A DNA stretch of 11,148 bases. It comes from Terriglobales bacterium. GTDB lineage: Bacteria; Acidobacteriota; Terriglobia; Terriglobales; Gp1-AA117. Numbering within the stretch: position 1 is the first letter of the stretch; each line of letters begins with the position of its first letter. The translations under genes were made by a program, and so were the position numbers. Below, in pieces: positions 1 to 9,512 of this stretch. Under the pieces are notes generated by a model. The model worked only from the letters and a program-made list of their open reading frames with translations. It made no database searches and had not been told where the DNA came from. The DNA is taken from the NCBI GenBank assembly GCA_030150795.1, contig JASLFF010000665.1:1-11148 (forward strand), in the 5' to 3' direction.

Positions 1-3000
1 CAGCAACTTCAAAAGCAATCACTGATGCCGCACCGCTAAGGATGGGATGGCCTTGACCCCAGCCAGAGTCGGCTTTTGAAACCGAAAGTCTCACGCCACC
101 CTGCTCAGTGAACTTGAAGGCATTGGAGAGAAGGTTCTTCAATACCTGCTGCAGACGTTTTGAATCCGTAACCAGGCTTCTTGAAAGGCTCGGATCTATT
201 TGAACTTCAAAGTTGAGTCTCTTGTTCTCAGCCTCATGGCGGAACGGCCGGGCCACCATTTCCAGCACATTGTTAAAGAACAGCTCTTCAGCTTCGACTG
301 ATACAGTTCCCGATTCGATCTTTGATAAATCGAGAATGTCGCTGATCAGATTGAGCAAGTCCGTACCGGCGCCGTGGATGGTTCGGGCAAACTCCACCTG
401 TTTACCGGTGAGGTTGCCATCAGGATTATCAGAAAGCTGCTGGCCAAGGACCAGGATGCTGTTCAGCGGTGTGCGCAGCTCGTGGGACATATTCGCCAGG
501 AATTCTGACTTGTATTTTGAGGTAAGCGCGAGTTCCTTGGCTTTATCTTCCAGTGCGCGGCGTGCCTGCTCGATTTCCTGGTTCTTCCGTTCCACTTCCA
601 CGTTCTGTTCGGCGAGCTGTTGCGCTTTCTGTGCCAGTTGCTCGTTTGTCTGCTGCAATTCTTTCTGCTGGGTTTGCAGTTCGGTGGCCAGCTGTTGCGA
701 TTGTTTGAGCAGACCTTCTGTCTGCATCGTGGCTTCAATACTGTTTAGCACGATTCCGATGCTGGCGGTCAACTGTTCCAGGAATGAGAGGTGCGACGCG
801 GTGAAAACGCTCAGTGACGCAAGTTCAATCACGGCTTTTACACGGTCTTCAAAGAGCACGGGAAACACAATCACGTTTCGTGGAACAGCTTCAAACAAGC
901 CTGAGCGGATGGGGACCGTTTGCGCTGGAAGATCATTGATGAGCATCCTACGTTTCCCAGCAGCGCACTGCCCGATCAACCCTTCGCCGACGTTCAGCCG
1001 CTCCAGGTGTCCGTCTGGACTGTTGGCAAAGGCTGAGAGCAATACCATCTGGCCCGACTCTTCGCCTTCCATCTGATAAATGACGCCCTGCTGCGCATTG
1101 ATGAGCGGCGCCAACTCCGACAGCAACATACGGCCTACGGTTGCCAGATCACGTTGACCTTGCAACATGCCTGTAAATCGAGCCAGGTTGGTCTTCAACC
1201 AATCCTGCTCAGTATTGCGCTCCGTGGTGCCACGGAGATTGTTGATCATGGTGTTGATGTTGTCTTTGAGCTCCGCCACTTCACCGCTGGCTTCTACCTG
1301 AATAGAGCGGGTAAGGTCGCCCTTGGTCACGGCTGTTGCTACTTCAGCGATGGCGCGCACCTGGTTGGTTAAGTTGTCGGCTAACAGGTTGACGTTGCCT
1401 GTGAGATCTTTCCATGTACCTGCAGCGCCAGGCACATTGGCTTGCCCACCCAAGCGACCTTCCACGCCGACTTCGCGAGCCACGGTAGTTACCTGATCAG
1501 CGAATGTGGCCAGCGTGTCTGTCATGTTGTTGATGGTTTCCGCGAGCGCGGCTACTTCACCTTTTGCGTTCACGGTGAGCTTTTGCGTGAGTACGCCGTT
1601 CGCGACGGCCGTCACCACTTTCACGATGCCGCGCACCTGCTCCGTGAGGTTGGCGGCCATCACGTTCACGTTATCGGTCAAATCTTTCCAGGTTCCGGCG
1701 ACACCCGGCACCTGCGCCTGTCCACCAAGTTTGCCTTCCGTGCCGACTTCGCGCGCCACGCGGGTTACTTCTGCAGCAAATGCATTGAGCTGGTCCACCA
1801 TGGTGTTAATGGTGTTTTTCAGTTCCAGAATCTCGCCCTTCACATCCACGGTGATCTTGCGGGAGAGATCGCCTCTGGCTACGGCGGTGGTTACTTCAGC
1901 GATGTTGCGGACCTGAGCCGTGAGGTTTCCGGCCATTGCGTTGACTGAATCGGTAAGGTCTTTCCACGTTCCGCCGACCCCAGGCACGTTCGCCTGACCG
2001 CCAAGACGGCCTTCAGAACCCACTTCGCGGGCGACGCGCGTAACTTCCGCAGCGAAAGAACGCAACTGCTCGACCATTGTGTTGAGCGTTTCTTTCAATT
2101 GCAGAATTTCACCGCGCACGTCCACGGTGATCTTCTTCGATAAATCACCGTTGGCGATGGCGGTGGCCACCTCAGCGATGTTACGCACCTGGCCAGTCAG
2201 GTTGCTGGCCATGAAGTTCACGTTGTCGGTCAAATCCTTCCACGTTCCAGCGACTCCGGGCACCTGCGCCTGACCGCCGAGCTTTCCGTCCGTTCCCACT
2301 TCGCGCGCGACGCGCGTCACTTCTCCGGCGAACGCGTTGAGCTGGTCCACCATTGTATTAATGGTGTTTTTCAGTTCGAGAATTTCTCCCTTCACGTCTA
2401 CTGTGATTTTGCGCGAGAGATCACCGCGGGCCACAGCTGTCGTTACTTCGGCAATATTTCTAACCTGGCCGGTGAGGTTTCCGGCCATGGCGTTCACTGA
2501 GTCTGTTAGATCCTTCCACGTTCCGGCGACACCGGGTACGTTTGCTTGGCCGCCCAGACGACCGTCGGTTCCGACTTCGCGGGCCACGCGCGTTACTTCA
2601 GCAGCGAACGAACGCAACTGCTCGACCATGGTGTTGAGCGTTTCTTTCAGCTGGAGGATTTCGCCGCGCACGTCCACCGTGATCTTCTTCGATAAATCAC
2701 CGTTTGCAATGGCCGTAGCAACTTCAGCAATGTTACGCACCTGACCAGTCAGGTTGCTGGCCATGAAGTTGACGTTATCGGTCAAATCCTTCCATGTGCC
2801 AGCGACACCGGGCACTTCAGCCTGACCGCCCAGCTTGCCGTCCGTTCCCACTTCGCGGGCGACGCGGGTCACTTCACCTGCAAACGCGTTGAGTTGATCG
2901 ACCATGGTGTTGATGGTGTTTTTCAACTCAAGAATTTCACCTTTCACGTCTACCGTAATTTTGCGAGAGAGGTCGCCGCGAGCTACAGCGGTCGTCACTT

Positions 3001-5353
3001 CGGCGATGTTACGCACTTGGCCAGTCAAGTTGCCGGCCATTGAGTTCACTGAGTCAGTTAAATCTTTCCACGTGCCTGCGACTCCGGGCACGTTTGCCTG
3101 ACCGCCAAGGCGGCCTTCAGTTCCCACTTCGCGGGCCACGCGGGTTACTTCCCCGGCAAAGGCATTGAGCTGGTCCACCGTGGTGTTAATCGTCTCTTTG
3201 AGCAGCAGAATTTCACCGCTCACGTTTACCGTGATTTTCTTTGATAAGTCGCCGCTGGCAATGGCCGTTGACACTTCAGCGATATTTCGCACCTGGCCGG
3301 TAAGGTTGCTGGCCATGGAGTTCACGGAGTCAGTGAGATCTTTCCATGTGCCTCCGACACCGGGCACCAGCGCCTGCCCACCCAGCTTGCCGTCCGTTCC
3401 TACTTCTCGGGCCACGCGCGTAACTTCCGACGCGAAAGAGCGCAACTGGTCCACCATTGTATTAATGGTGTCTTTCAGCTCAAGAATTTCGCCCTTCACG
3501 TCCACCGTGATCTTGCGGGACAAATCGCCGCGAGCCACGGCGGTTGCGACTTCAGCAATATTTCTTACTTGGCCCGTCAGGTTGCTGGCCATAAAGTTCA
3601 CGTTGTCCGTGAGATCCTTCCACGTTCCAGCAACACCTGACACCTGCGCCTGCCCACCGAGCTTTCCGTCGGTTCCTACTTCTCGGGCCACGCGCGTTAC
3701 TTCACCGGCGAAGGCGTTGAGCTGATCGACCATCGTGTTGATGGTGTTTTTTAATTCAAGAATCTCGCCCTTCACGTCCACCGTAATTTTGCGGGACAAG
3801 TCACCGCGGGCGACTGCCGTCGTTACTTCAGCGATGTTTCTGACTTGGCCCGTCAGGTTTCCGGCCATGGAGTTAACGGAGTCAGTCAAATCTTTCCACG
3901 TACCGGCGACACCCGGGACGTTGGCCTGTCCACCCAGTCGTCCTTCAGAACCTACTTCACGCGCCACGCGTGTTACTTCACCGGCGAACCTATTCAATTG
4001 GTCCACCATTGTGTTCAGCGTTTCTTTGAGCTGAAGAATTTCGCCGCGCACGTCTACCGTGATTTTGCGGGAGAGATCGCCGTTTGCAATGGCGGTTGCC
4101 ACTTCAGCGATGTTACGTACCTGACCAGTCAAGTTGCTGGCCATGAAGTTAACGTTGTCAGTAAGATCTTTCCACGTTCCGGCCACACCGGGAACCTGCG
4201 CCTGGCCGCCGAGCTTTCCTTCCGTTCCCACTTCGCGACCTACGCGCGTTACTTCTCCGGCAAAAGCGTTCAATTGGTCCACCATCGTGTTGATAGTGTC
4301 TTTGAGTTCTAGAATTTCGCCCTTCACGTCTACAGTGATCTTGCGGGACAAGTCGCCGCGGGCTACGGCTGTGGTTACTTCAGCGATGTTTCTTACTTGC
4401 GCCGTCAAGTTGCCGGCCATCGCGTTTACTGAGTCGGTAAGATCCTTCCACGTTCCGGCTACGCCCGGCACCACGGCTTGACCGCCGAGTTTGCCGTCGG
4501 TTCCCACTTCGCGGGCCACGCGCGTCACTTCTGAAGCAAACGAGCGAAGCTGATCGACCATTGTATTAATCGCTTCTTTGAGCTGCAGAATTTCGCCGCG
4601 CACGTCCACCGTGATCTTGCGCGACAAGTCGCCGCTGGCTACGGCGTTCGTGACTTCAGCGATGTTGCGGACCTGGCCAGTCAGGTTGCTGGCCATGGAG
4701 TTAACCGAGTCAGTCAAATCCTTCCACGTTCCGGCGACACCCGGCACTTTGGCTTGGCCGCCAAGTTTGCCGTCCGTTCCCACTTCGCGGGCCACGCGCG
4801 TTACTTCTGAAGTGAATACGCTGAGCTGCTGGATCATCGTGTTCACGATTTTTGCAGAGCGCAGAAATTCACCTTCCAGAGGACGTCCGTCCACGTCCAA
4901 GCGCACGGTCTGCGTTAAATTGCCTTGCGCCACAGCAGCAATCGCTCGGGTAACTTCAGCAGTCGGGCGAAGTAGGTCTTCTACCAGCGTATTAACGGAA
5001 CCTTCCATCTCGCCCCACGCACCCTTGAGTTGATGGAAACGCGTACGCTCGCGCGTTTTGCCTTGTGTACCCACGGCCTGGCCCACACGTTTTAATTCGT
5101 GCGCCATATGCTCATTGGCGACAACGATATTGTTGAACGTGTCTGCAATCTTTCCCGGCAGTCCAGTCCATGACCCGGGGAGACGAACAGAAAAATCGCC
5201 TTCCTGCATTTTTTGCAGACTTGCGAGCAAAATGGTCAGGTCTACGGAAGCTGATTCCGCGACGGCGACAGTGTGTCCATTTTGTCTTCCGCCGCTCTTT
5301 GCTTCGGTTGCGGGAGCAGTCGCGGCCCCACTATTGGGACTGCTTTTTTTCAT
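1..5353 (-). CDS. Poly-HAMP GAF-containing sensor histidine kinase (C-terminus beyond the left edge)
   Basis: This is a cytoplasmic two-component histidine kinase, with 1784 codons visible and no stop. The ATG at 5353 is chosen because AGGAGA lies 7 nt upstream and the residues after it (MKKSSPNSG...) are polar linker. Domain order: residues 1-40 low-complexity linker; about 41-179 a degenerate HAMP-like pair; 180-1375 thirteen 92-residue HAMP repeats; about 1389-1540 GAF ([12 protein letters not shown] to VLNSIEATM); about 1549-1617 Gln/Glu-rich coiled coil; about 1615-1685 HisKA with [15 protein letters not shown], phospho-acceptor His1624; from about 1725 HATPase_c with N-box [11 protein letters not shown] (Asn1744). 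The window ends at FEVA, just where the DxGxG nucleotide-binding motif is expected. I see no transmembrane segment or signal peptide. Family knowledge: tandem HAMP kinases include the fungal group III (Nik1/Os-1) osmosensing hybrids, and bacterial relatives usually carry receiver domains after the ATPase domain; those would lie off-window. The input signal is unknown. Confidence 0.95.
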   Translation of the reverse strand, partial: MKKSSPNSGAATAPATEAKSGGRQNGHTVAVAESASVDLTILLASLQKMQEGDFSVRLPGSWTGLPGKIADTFNNIVVANEHMAHELKRVGQAVGTQGKTRERTRFHQLKGAWGEMEGSVNTLVEDLLRPTAEVTRAIAAVAQGNLTQTVRLDVDGRPLEGEFLRSAKIVNTMIQQLSVFTSEVTRVAREVGTDGKLGGQAKVPGVAGTWKDLTDSVNSMASNLTGQVRNIAEVTNAVASGDLSRKITVDVRGEILQLKEAINTMVDQLRSFASEVTRVAREVGTDGKLGGQAVVPGVAGTWKDLTDSVNAMAGNLTAQVRNIAEVTTAVARGDLSRKITVDVKGEILELKDTINTMVDQLNAFAGEVTRVGREVGTEGKLGGQAQVPGVAGTWKDLTDNVNFMASNLTGQVRNIAEVATAIANGDLSRKITVDVRGEILQLKETLNTMVDQLNRFAGEVTRVAREVGSEGRLGGQANVPGVAGTWKDLTDSVNSMAGNLTGQVRNIAEVTTAVARGDLSRKITVDVKGEILELKNTINTMVDQLNAFAGEVTRVAREVGTDGKLGGQAQVSGVAGTWKDLTDNVNFMASNLTGQVRNIAEVATAVARGDLSRKITVDVKGEILELKDTINTMVDQLRSFASEVTRVAREVGTDGKLGGQALVPGVGGTWKDLTDSVNSMASNLTGQVRNIAEVSTAIASGDLSKKITVNVSGEILLLKETINTTVDQLNAFAGEVTRVAREVGTEGRLGGQANVPGVAGTWKDLTDSVNSMAGNLTGQVRNIAEVTTAVARGDLSRKITVDVKGEILELKNTINTMVDQLNAFAGEVTRVAREVGTDGKLGGQAEVPGVAGTWKDLTDNVNFMASNLTGQVRNIAEVATAIANGDLSKKITVDVRGEILQLKETLNTMVEQLRSFAAEVTRVAREVGTDGRLGGQANVPGVAGTWKDLTDSVNAMAGNLTGQVRNIAEVTTAVARGDLSRKITVDVKGEILELKNTINTMVDQLNAFAGEVTRVAREVGTDGKLGGQAQVPGVAGTWKDLTDNVNFMASNLTGQVRNIAEVATAIANGDLSKKITVDVRGEILQLKETLNTMVEQLRSFAAEVTRVAREVGSEGRLGGQANVPGVGGTWKDLTDSVNAMAGNLTAQVRNIAEVTTAVARGDLSRKITVDVKGEILELKNTINTMVDQLNAFAAEVTRVAREVGTEGKLGGQAQVPGVAGTWKDLTDNVNVMAANLTEQVRGIVKVVTAVANGVLTQKLTVNAKGEVAALAETINNMTDTLATFADQVTTVAREVGVEGRLGGQANVPGAAGTWKDLTGNVNLLADNLTNQVRAIAEVATAVTKGDLTRSIQVEASGEVAELKDNINTMINNLRGTTERNTEQDWLKTNLARFTGMLQGQRDLATVGRMLLSELAPLINAQQGVIYQMEGEESGQMVLLSAFANSPDGHLERLNVGEGLIGQCAAGKRRMLINDLPAQTVPIRSGLFEAVPRNVIVFPVLFEDRVKAVIELASLSVFTASHLSFLEQLTASIGIVLNSIEATMQTEGLLKQSQQLATELQTQQKELQQTNEQLAQKAQQLAEQNVEVERKNQEIEQARRALEDKAKELALTSKYKSEFLANMSHELRTPLNSILVLGQQLSDNPDGNLTGKQVEFARTIHGAGTDLLNLISDILDLSKIESGTVSVEAEELFFNNVLEMVARPFRHEAENKRLNFEVQIDPSLSRSLVTDSKRLQQVLKNLLSNAFKFTEQGGVRLSVSKADSGWGQGHPILSGAASVIAFEVA
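1229..4816 (-). repeat. 13 in-frame tandem 276-bp repeats encoding HAMP pairs
   Basis: The same site in each unit (the codons for [10 protein letters not shown]) recurs at 4671, 4395, 4119, 3843, 3567, 3291, 3015, 2739, 2463, 2187, 1911, 1635 and 1359, exactly 276 bp apart every time. Each 92-residue unit runs [14 protein letters not shown], then [39 protein letters not shown] and GEILELK, ending NTMVDQL. It therefore holds one canonical and one divergent HAMP module. Units 7 to 11 alternate between two types: DSVNx[27 protein letters not shown] and [32 protein letters not shown]. This gives a 552-bp superperiod. Units 12 and 13, next to the GAF domain, are the most diverged. No unit carries an indel or frameshift. 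Confidence 0.95.
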
Positions 5354-5360
5354 ATCTGTT

Positions 5361-5366
5361 TCTCCT
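5361..5366 (-). promoter_or_regulatory. Ribosome binding site of the poly-HAMP kinase
   Basis: The minus strand reads CAGGAGAAACAGATATG, placing AGGAGA 7 nt before the ATG at 5353. This fixes the start of the kinase. A short perfect stem (TTGCC/GGCAA, loop GAAT, 5380-5393) lies just upstream in the presumed leader; its role, if any, is unclear. Confidence 0.75.
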
Positions 5367-6225
5367 GAGGGAAGTCGGTTTGCCGAATGGCAAGGGAGGG
5401 AAAGATAAATTGAGATCTCCGTTCCGCGAAGGCACGTCGGAAGACGGAGCTGCCGTTATTCAACAATCCTGAGCGCTGACGCTTAGAAAGGATCATGGCC
5501 ATGATTTGGAACTTGGGAAAATGCGGCTATGGAGCTTTAGAACAGCATACATCGAAACTGAACCCGTAAAACCAATTTTCCTGCTTAACTCGGCTTACGA
5601 TTGCCGGCAAATAATTGAAATAAAGGATAGATGAGAAGAGATCCTGCGACCGACCGTGACCTGCAAAACCGATAGCTCATTGTTTGATGCAGCCATCCAA
5701 GCAGAGGTTGGCTCCCTTTTTCGAGTCTCCTGAAAGGGATCGTTGAATCCCGAGCACCACCTCGCATCATTGTTTGAACCGCCATGGGCGAAACAGAGCA
5801 ACGCGTGTCCGAATAGTTCGGCGTTCAGAAAATAGCTTCCAAGTGGCTGGGCCGAAGAAATTGGAACAAGCGCTCAGAGAGCGGTCAGAGGGTCTGCTGG
5901 TGGATGTTCGTAGAATTTGTCAACATGTCTGTTTGGCCACTTTGGAATACACCTGTCGGTTCAAAACTGATCATTTTCGCTTAACGGCATCGATAAGACC
6001 TGACCCTTCGGACAAATTTACGCAATAGAAATTTTGCTGCTTGGAATAGAGAAATTGTTTTTTGAGTCGCTCAGAATCAAGCAATGAGATGTTTGAGTTA
6101 AAGTCCCGTAGAAATTCTCTTTTGAAAATCGTAATTGGAAAACCCGCGAGGTCAACACTGTCGCGTTTTTACCTACGGAGATGATTTACCGGGATTCTGA
6201 AGGCGTGTAACTGCTTGAAAAGAAA
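5367..6225. other. Gene-poor intergenic region of about 860 bp
   Basis: No gene is supported here. Open frames of 66-84 codons at 5585-5801 (minus) and 5774-6028 (plus) overlap each other, lack a convincing Shine-Dalgarno sequence, and give Arg/Ser-rich compositions that match no fold I know. The region must hold the kinase promoter, probably within the last 100-200 bp before 5353, but no clear -35/-10 pair stands out. A weak stem (TGAGCG/CGCTTA, loop CTGA) lies near 5471-5486 with no T-tract. The long empty stretch beside a tRNA scar would fit decayed backbone sequence flanking an integration site. Confidence 0.6.
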
Positions 6226-6275
<50 letters not shown>

Positions 6276-6280
6276 TTCCA

Positions 6281-6376
6281 AAGCTTATTGAAAGCTATTG
6301 AAATTCCTTGTTTCTAAGTGACTGATATTGAACCTGTTGCATGCCGTTCGTGGAAAGCTGTTGAGCTTTATTGAAA
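6281..6376 (+). repeat. Cluster of ATTGAA repeats next to the tRNA fragment
   Basis: ATTGAA occurs at 6287, 6297, 6327 and 6370. Two of the copies sit in an AGCT(T)ATTGAA context (6282-6302) and another in GCTTTATTGAA (6365-6375). A small stem (AAAGCT/AGCTTT, loop GTTG) lies at 6354-6369; it has no T-run, so I do not call it a terminator for the neighbouring permease. Directly repeated short motifs beside a tRNA-borne core are compatible with recombinase arm-binding sites, but this is inference. The stretch otherwise holds no gene. Confidence 0.35.
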
Positions 6377-6437
6377 TTGGGGGCATTGGCTGTCACAATT
6401 ACAGTCCACCACGCACTCGTAGTATTTGTCATATCCG

Positions 6438-8891
6438 CTACTCATAGCGCAATGCGACTATCGGATTCACTTTCATTGCTTTTCGCGCTGGTATGTAACA
6501 GGCGAGGAGCACAATGACCACTAAAAACACAGATACGAGAATGAATGTAGCAGGATCCATTGGATGTACGTTATAGAGGAAGCTTCCCATCAGACGTGTA
6601 GCAGCAAAAGCTGCGATCAGACCAATTCCAATTCCCGCACTGGCAAGGAGGCTACCCTGCTTGAGAATCATTATGAAGATTTGCCCCCTCTTGGCTCCGA
6701 GCGCCATCCGAACTCCAATTTCGGGCGTGCGTTGCATCACCGAATAGGAAATAACGCCATACATGCCGATCGACGCCATAACGAGCGCTAGTACTCCGAA
6801 GGAACCGACCAGGAGCATTGAGAATCGGTCGGCAGTCAGGGACTGGTCAACCAAAGTAGTGAGGGTTGTGAACTTTGCGACGGGAAGATCCGGGTCAACG
6901 CTATGGACTGCCTGGCGCACACTATCCGCAATCACTGTTGAATCGCCTTTGGTGCGCACCACAAACTGCATTGATTCCATCGATGGCCATATTTTGATTT
7001 CGTTTTGTGTATAAGGGACAAACATCTCGGGACTGGGTTTTTCGCGCAGTGATGCACGTTTAATATCTGCCACCACGCCGACGATCGTTCTTAGTGGATA
7101 CTTGGTTGTTCCCATGCCCAATTGTTTGCCGACCGGATTTGCAATATGAAAGTATTTCCTAGCTAGTGTGCTGTTCACGATCGCTACGGGTACAGAATTA
7201 AGGGTGTCCGTATCTTTGATGTCCCGCCCAGAAAGTAAAGGTGTCCCAACTGCGGCGAAGTATGCTGGCGAAACAAATAAGTAATTTACGTATGGCTGCT
7301 CGGAGGGATTGGTTGTTGGATGTTCCGGTATGCGGATTGCCGTGCTATCCGGTGGACCGCCCATTGGAACAACAGAAGCAAACCCCGCCCCCTGCACAGC
7401 CGGAATTGACTGAAGACGCAAGAGCACCTGTTGATAGGTCTGTGCCATACGATCTGGATCGGCATACTTCGGGGTGGGCAAAGACAACTCAAAGGTGACA
7501 ACGCGTGTGGCATCAAACCCAGCATTCGAATGAAGCATGGAGTAAAAAGTTCGAACCAGCAACCCTGCAGCAATAACAAGCACGAGCGCCATTCCTACCT
7601 GAGCAATCAAAAGGAGGTTGCGAAGTCTTGGGGCGACTGAACTCCCCACGGAGCGCTGTCCTCCCTCTTTCAGTGCCTCGACCATATTTGTGCGCGATGC
7701 CCCTAAAGCGGGCGGTAATCCAGACATCACTCCCGTGATCAATGTAATGCCCACAACGTAAGCGACCACCCGCAGGTCAAGCCCGACTTCATGAAGGTGG
7801 GGAATGCCCTCAGGCCCGAGATGCTTTGCGAGATATAGTGCGGCCTCGCCGAAGAGAACGCCTATACATCCCCCCGCAAAGGCCAGCAGCAGCGATTCGG
7901 TCATAAGCTGTCGAACCAACCGGCTGCGACCGGCACCCAATGCCCCCCGCAGAGTCAGTTCCCGACGGCGATCCAGCGAGCGATTCAGGGTCAATCCGGA
8001 AACATTGGCGCAAGCAATTAGCAGCACTACCGTCACTGCTCCAAGCAGCAACAGCAAGGGATGTCGAGCATCTGCCGTTACTTGGTTTATTAGCGGAACT
8101 GCACGGCAGGACCAGCCTTTTTCCCGCTGCAAATGTTCTTCCACCTCTTTCTCCAAAACGACCAACTGTTGCTCCAGCCGGTGAATAGGAACATCCGCTT
8201 TGAGTTGCCCAATAACTCCAAGTTCATTGGACCCTGTGGGCGCGATAGGGAGCGCCAGGGGTATCCAAAACTGTGTCTCTTTCGGAAGATCGAGTATTGG
8301 GGGAATGCCTTCCTGGTTAGGGAATGTAAAGCTCTCTGGCATGACTCCGATCACCGTGTAGGAATCGCCGTTCAAATCCAAAAATTTGCCTAAAATGTCG
8401 ACATTTCCGCCGAACCGGCTGCGCCATAGCCGGTTGCTCAGGACAACCACATGCTCATGTCCTGGTTGGTCTTCCTCGTTGTTAAAAGGGCGCCCCAGCT
8501 GCGGCGACACACCCAATACCCGAAAGAACCCGGCGGATGCTCGGATACCTTCGAGAAGTTCCGGGTCGCCCGTGCCTGTCAGGTTAAATAAAACCTTCTT
8601 AAAGGCACCTATGTTTTGAAATATAGTGTCCGCCTGAGTCAAAATACGGTACTCGCCTGGAGACCACGGCATATCTCCAACGCCGGCGAGAGGTACCTCG
8701 CGCCAGAGCATCATGACTTGTTTAGCATTGGGATAAACTAGCGGCTTAAGTAAAATTGTATTTACCAAACTAAAAATAGCCGCACTTGCTCCTATACCGA
8801 GCGCCAAAGTAAGCACGGCAATAATAAAGAAGCTCGGTTTTTTGCGCATCCCACGAAGCCCATAGAGCACATCTTGCAACAGCAATTCCAC
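6438..8891 (-). CDS. ADOP-type ABC transporter permease (two MacB/FtsX modules)
   Basis: This is an 817-residue inner-membrane protein of the acidobacterial duplicated orphan permease type. Module 1 has N-terminal helix FFIIAVLTLALGIGASAAIF (21-40), a MacB-like extracytoplasmic core (about 45-270), then FtsX helices near 279-303, 332-355 and 374-396. Module 2 repeats this with a helix at 425-447, a core at about 455-685, and helices near 690-717, 746-766 and 781-800. Both FtsX modules carry the typical cytoplasmic turns (RRRELTLRGALGA; RTPEIGVRMALGA), and the protein ends NPIVALRYE as the family does. The length is normal and the frame intact. The start is GTG, supported by GGAGG 9 nt upstream. 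No ATP-binding subunit is adjacent, as is usual for ADOPs. MacB-type permeases are mechanotransmitters that drive efflux or lipoprotein/peptide export; the substrate here is unknown. It is divergent from the peptide locus. Confidence 0.93.
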   Translation of the reverse strand: MELLLQDVLYGLRGMRKKPSFFIIAVLTLALGIGASAAIFSLVNTILLKPLVYPNAKQVMMLWREVPLAGVGDMPWSPGEYRILTQADTIFQNIGAFKKVLFNLTGTGDPELLEGIRASAGFFRVLGVSPQLGRPFNNEEDQPGHEHVVVLSNRLWRSRFGGNVDILGKFLDLNGDSYTVIGVMPESFTFPNQEGIPPILDLPKETQFWIPLALPIAPTGSNELGVIGQLKADVPIHRLEQQLVVLEKEVEEHLQREKGWSCRAVPLINQVTADARHPLLLLLGAVTVVLLIACANVSGLTLNRSLDRRRELTLRGALGAGRSRLVRQLMTESLLLAFAGGCIGVLFGEAALYLAKHLGPEGIPHLHEVGLDLRVVAYVVGITLITGVMSGLPPALGASRTNMVEALKEGGQRSVGSSVAPRLRNLLLIAQVGMALVLVIAAGLLVRTFYSMLHSNAGFDATRVVTFELSLPTPKYADPDRMAQTYQQVLLRLQSIPAVQGAGFASVVPMGGPPDSTAIRIPEHPTTNPSEQPYVNYLFVSPAYFAAVGTPLLSGRDIKDTDTLNSVPVAIVNSTLARKYFHIANPVGKQLGMGTTKYPLRTIVGVVADIKRASLREKPSPEMFVPYTQNEIKIWPSMESMQFVVRTKGDSTVIADSVRQAVHSVDPDLPVAKFTTLTTLVDQSLTADRFSMLLVGSFGVLALVMASIGMYGVISYSVMQRTPEIGVRMALGAKRGQIFIMILKQGSLLASAGIGIGLIAAFAATRLMGSFLYNVHPMDPATFILVSVFLVVIVLLACYIPARKAMKVNPIVALRYE

Positions 8892-8900
8892 AAGTTATGA

Positions 8901-8905
8901 CCTCC
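8901..8905 (-). promoter_or_regulatory. Shine-Dalgarno supporting the GTG start of the permease
   Basis: The minus strand reads ACGGAGGTCATAACTTGTGG. GGAGG ends 9 nt before GTG, and no in-frame ATG lies close by that would keep the conserved N-terminal motif (LLQDVLYGLRGMRKKP). Confidence 0.7.
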
Positions 8906-9151
8906 GTCTGTCAAAGTGTTCCCCGAGAACTCAATCATCTTTCCAATTTATATAAACGCTGGCTGTTCTCTGTTGGCTCACAGCATACCGCTTAAATGCC
9001 CGTTGAACCAACAAAATCACCTAGTTTACATTGAGGGTCCAGAACCGACCGCAAGGACGAAAGCACAATATAACACCCCAACATTTTTTTAAAGAGCCAA
9101 GCACGCCAGAGCAAGTCGACTTGCCTTAAAATCAAAACGAGCATTTTAAGC
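8906..9151. other. AT-rich divergent intergenic region
   Basis: This holds the presumed promoter of the minus-strand permease and part of the upstream region of the plus-strand peptide locus. It is visibly more AT-rich than the flanking genes, with TTTATATAAA at about 8947-8956 and a run of seven T at about 9084-9090. I cannot assign a confident -35/-10 pair on either strand, and I see no coding signal. Confidence 0.5.
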
Positions 9152-9193
9152 TAAGAGATCTCTTATCCTGTTTTGAAAAAAGATATCTCTAAG
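9152..9193 (+). promoter_or_regulatory. Palindromic operator candidate with a second, related copy
   Basis: TAAGAGATCTCTTA (9152-9165) is a 14-bp perfect palindrome. A related site, AAAGATATCTCTAAG (9179-9193), matches 12 of 15 positions of the palindrome plus its flanking base, 27 bp downstream. A TTGAAA hexamer (9173-9178) sits between them and could be a -35 box, though the -10 region about 17 nt further (TAGCAA) is poor. Paired palindromes around a promoter upstream of the small peptide gene suggest a dimeric repressor or activator. No regulator gene is visible in the window. Confidence 0.4.
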
Positions 9194-9335
9194 AATAGCA
9201 AAATACTGTTGCTTTTTAATTCCTATAGGTGCTGTAATGGCCACTCGTCGAAGTGAAAGGCTAGTTGTATGATTTCGACAAGCTCACAGGCGATTTGGAA
9301 ATCATGTTCGATTACCTTCCACTTCAGCATTGAAG

Positions 9336-9343
9336 AAAGGAGG
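9336..9343 (+). promoter_or_regulatory. Strong Shine-Dalgarno of the small peptide gene
   Basis: AAAGGAGG is followed by an 8-nt spacer (ATAATACG) and then ATG. It is the best ribosome binding site in the window and the main reason for calling a 25-codon gene here. Confidence 0.7.
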
Positions 9344-9351
9344 ATAATACG

Positions 9352-9429
9352 ATGAAGAAATTCCAGATCCGCAAATTGGAGACAATCAAGACAACCAGTA
9401 ACGCTTATCCTTGCTGCGTTCCTAGTTAG
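9352..9429 (+). CDS. Putative RiPP precursor peptide (25 aa)
   Basis: This short gene encodes a 25-residue peptide beginning MKKFQIRKLET and ending NAYPCCVPS, with stop TAG. Support comes from the near-consensus Shine-Dalgarno sequence 8 nt upstream, its position about 130 bp before a gene with a PqqD-like leader-recognition domain fused to a membrane protease, and its composition. The N-terminal half is charged and amphipathic, suitable as a leader (phenylalanine and isoleucine at 4 and 6, then K-L-E-T-I). The C-terminal part is rich in Thr/Ser and has a Cys-Cys pair bracketed by prolines, a plausible core for thioether, disulfide or azoline chemistry. I do not recognise a named precursor family. 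No modifying enzyme lies in the window, so the RiPP class cannot be assigned. A regulatory leader peptide is the main alternative. Confidence 0.6.
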   Translation: MKKFQIRKLETIKTTSNAYPCCVPS

Positions 9430-9450
9430 GACTAAGTAACTTTTTGGACA

Positions 9451-9512
9451 CACTGGGAGGCAATGTTCATGTGTGCATGTTGGTTGACGTATTTTTGGCT
9501 TGACTCCCAGTG
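9451..9512 (+). promoter_or_regulatory. Hairpin between the peptide gene and the protease gene
   Basis: CACTGGGAG (9451-9459) and CTCCCAGTG (9504-9512) form a perfect 9-bp stem around a 44-nt loop. There is no T-tract after it, so it is not a standard terminator. Between a precursor gene and its processing genes, such structures often stabilise the upstream mRNA or limit read-through, which would give more peptide than enzyme. The 5' arm contains GGGAGG, a possible ribosome binding site for a tiny Cys-containing frame starting at 9463 or 9469 and ending at 9519; I do not call that frame a gene. Confidence 0.45.

Noticed and set aside
1229..4816. Tandem repeats as a CRISPR array or non-coding satellite
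   Set aside because: The units are 276 bp, contiguous without spacers, and keep one reading frame that encodes HAMP modules.
213..5472. A series of plus-strand open frames of 64-287 codons opposite the kinase gene
   Set aside because: They are mirror frames of a GC-rich, repeat-bearing gene. Their Ser/Thr/Pro-rich products recur with the 276-bp period, and the minus-strand frame has clear domains throughout.
5585..6028. Overlapping frames of 66-84 codons on both strands
   Set aside because: They lack ribosome binding sites and known motifs, have odd composition, and conflict with each other.
6354..6376. Rho-independent terminator of the permease gene
   Set aside because: The AAAGCT/AGCTTT stem is only 6 bp, AT-rich, and has no T-tract on the transcript side.
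6564..8619. Plus-strand and alternative minus-strand frames within the permease
   Set aside because: They are shadows of the 817-residue permease, whose full length matches the family with no break.
9269..9355. Plus-strand 28-codon frame whose stop overlaps the peptide start (ATGA)
   Set aside because: Coupled upstream translation is possible, but the start has only a weak AAAGG, and the frame reads through the Shine-Dalgarno sequence of the next gene, which gives it its C-terminus by chance.
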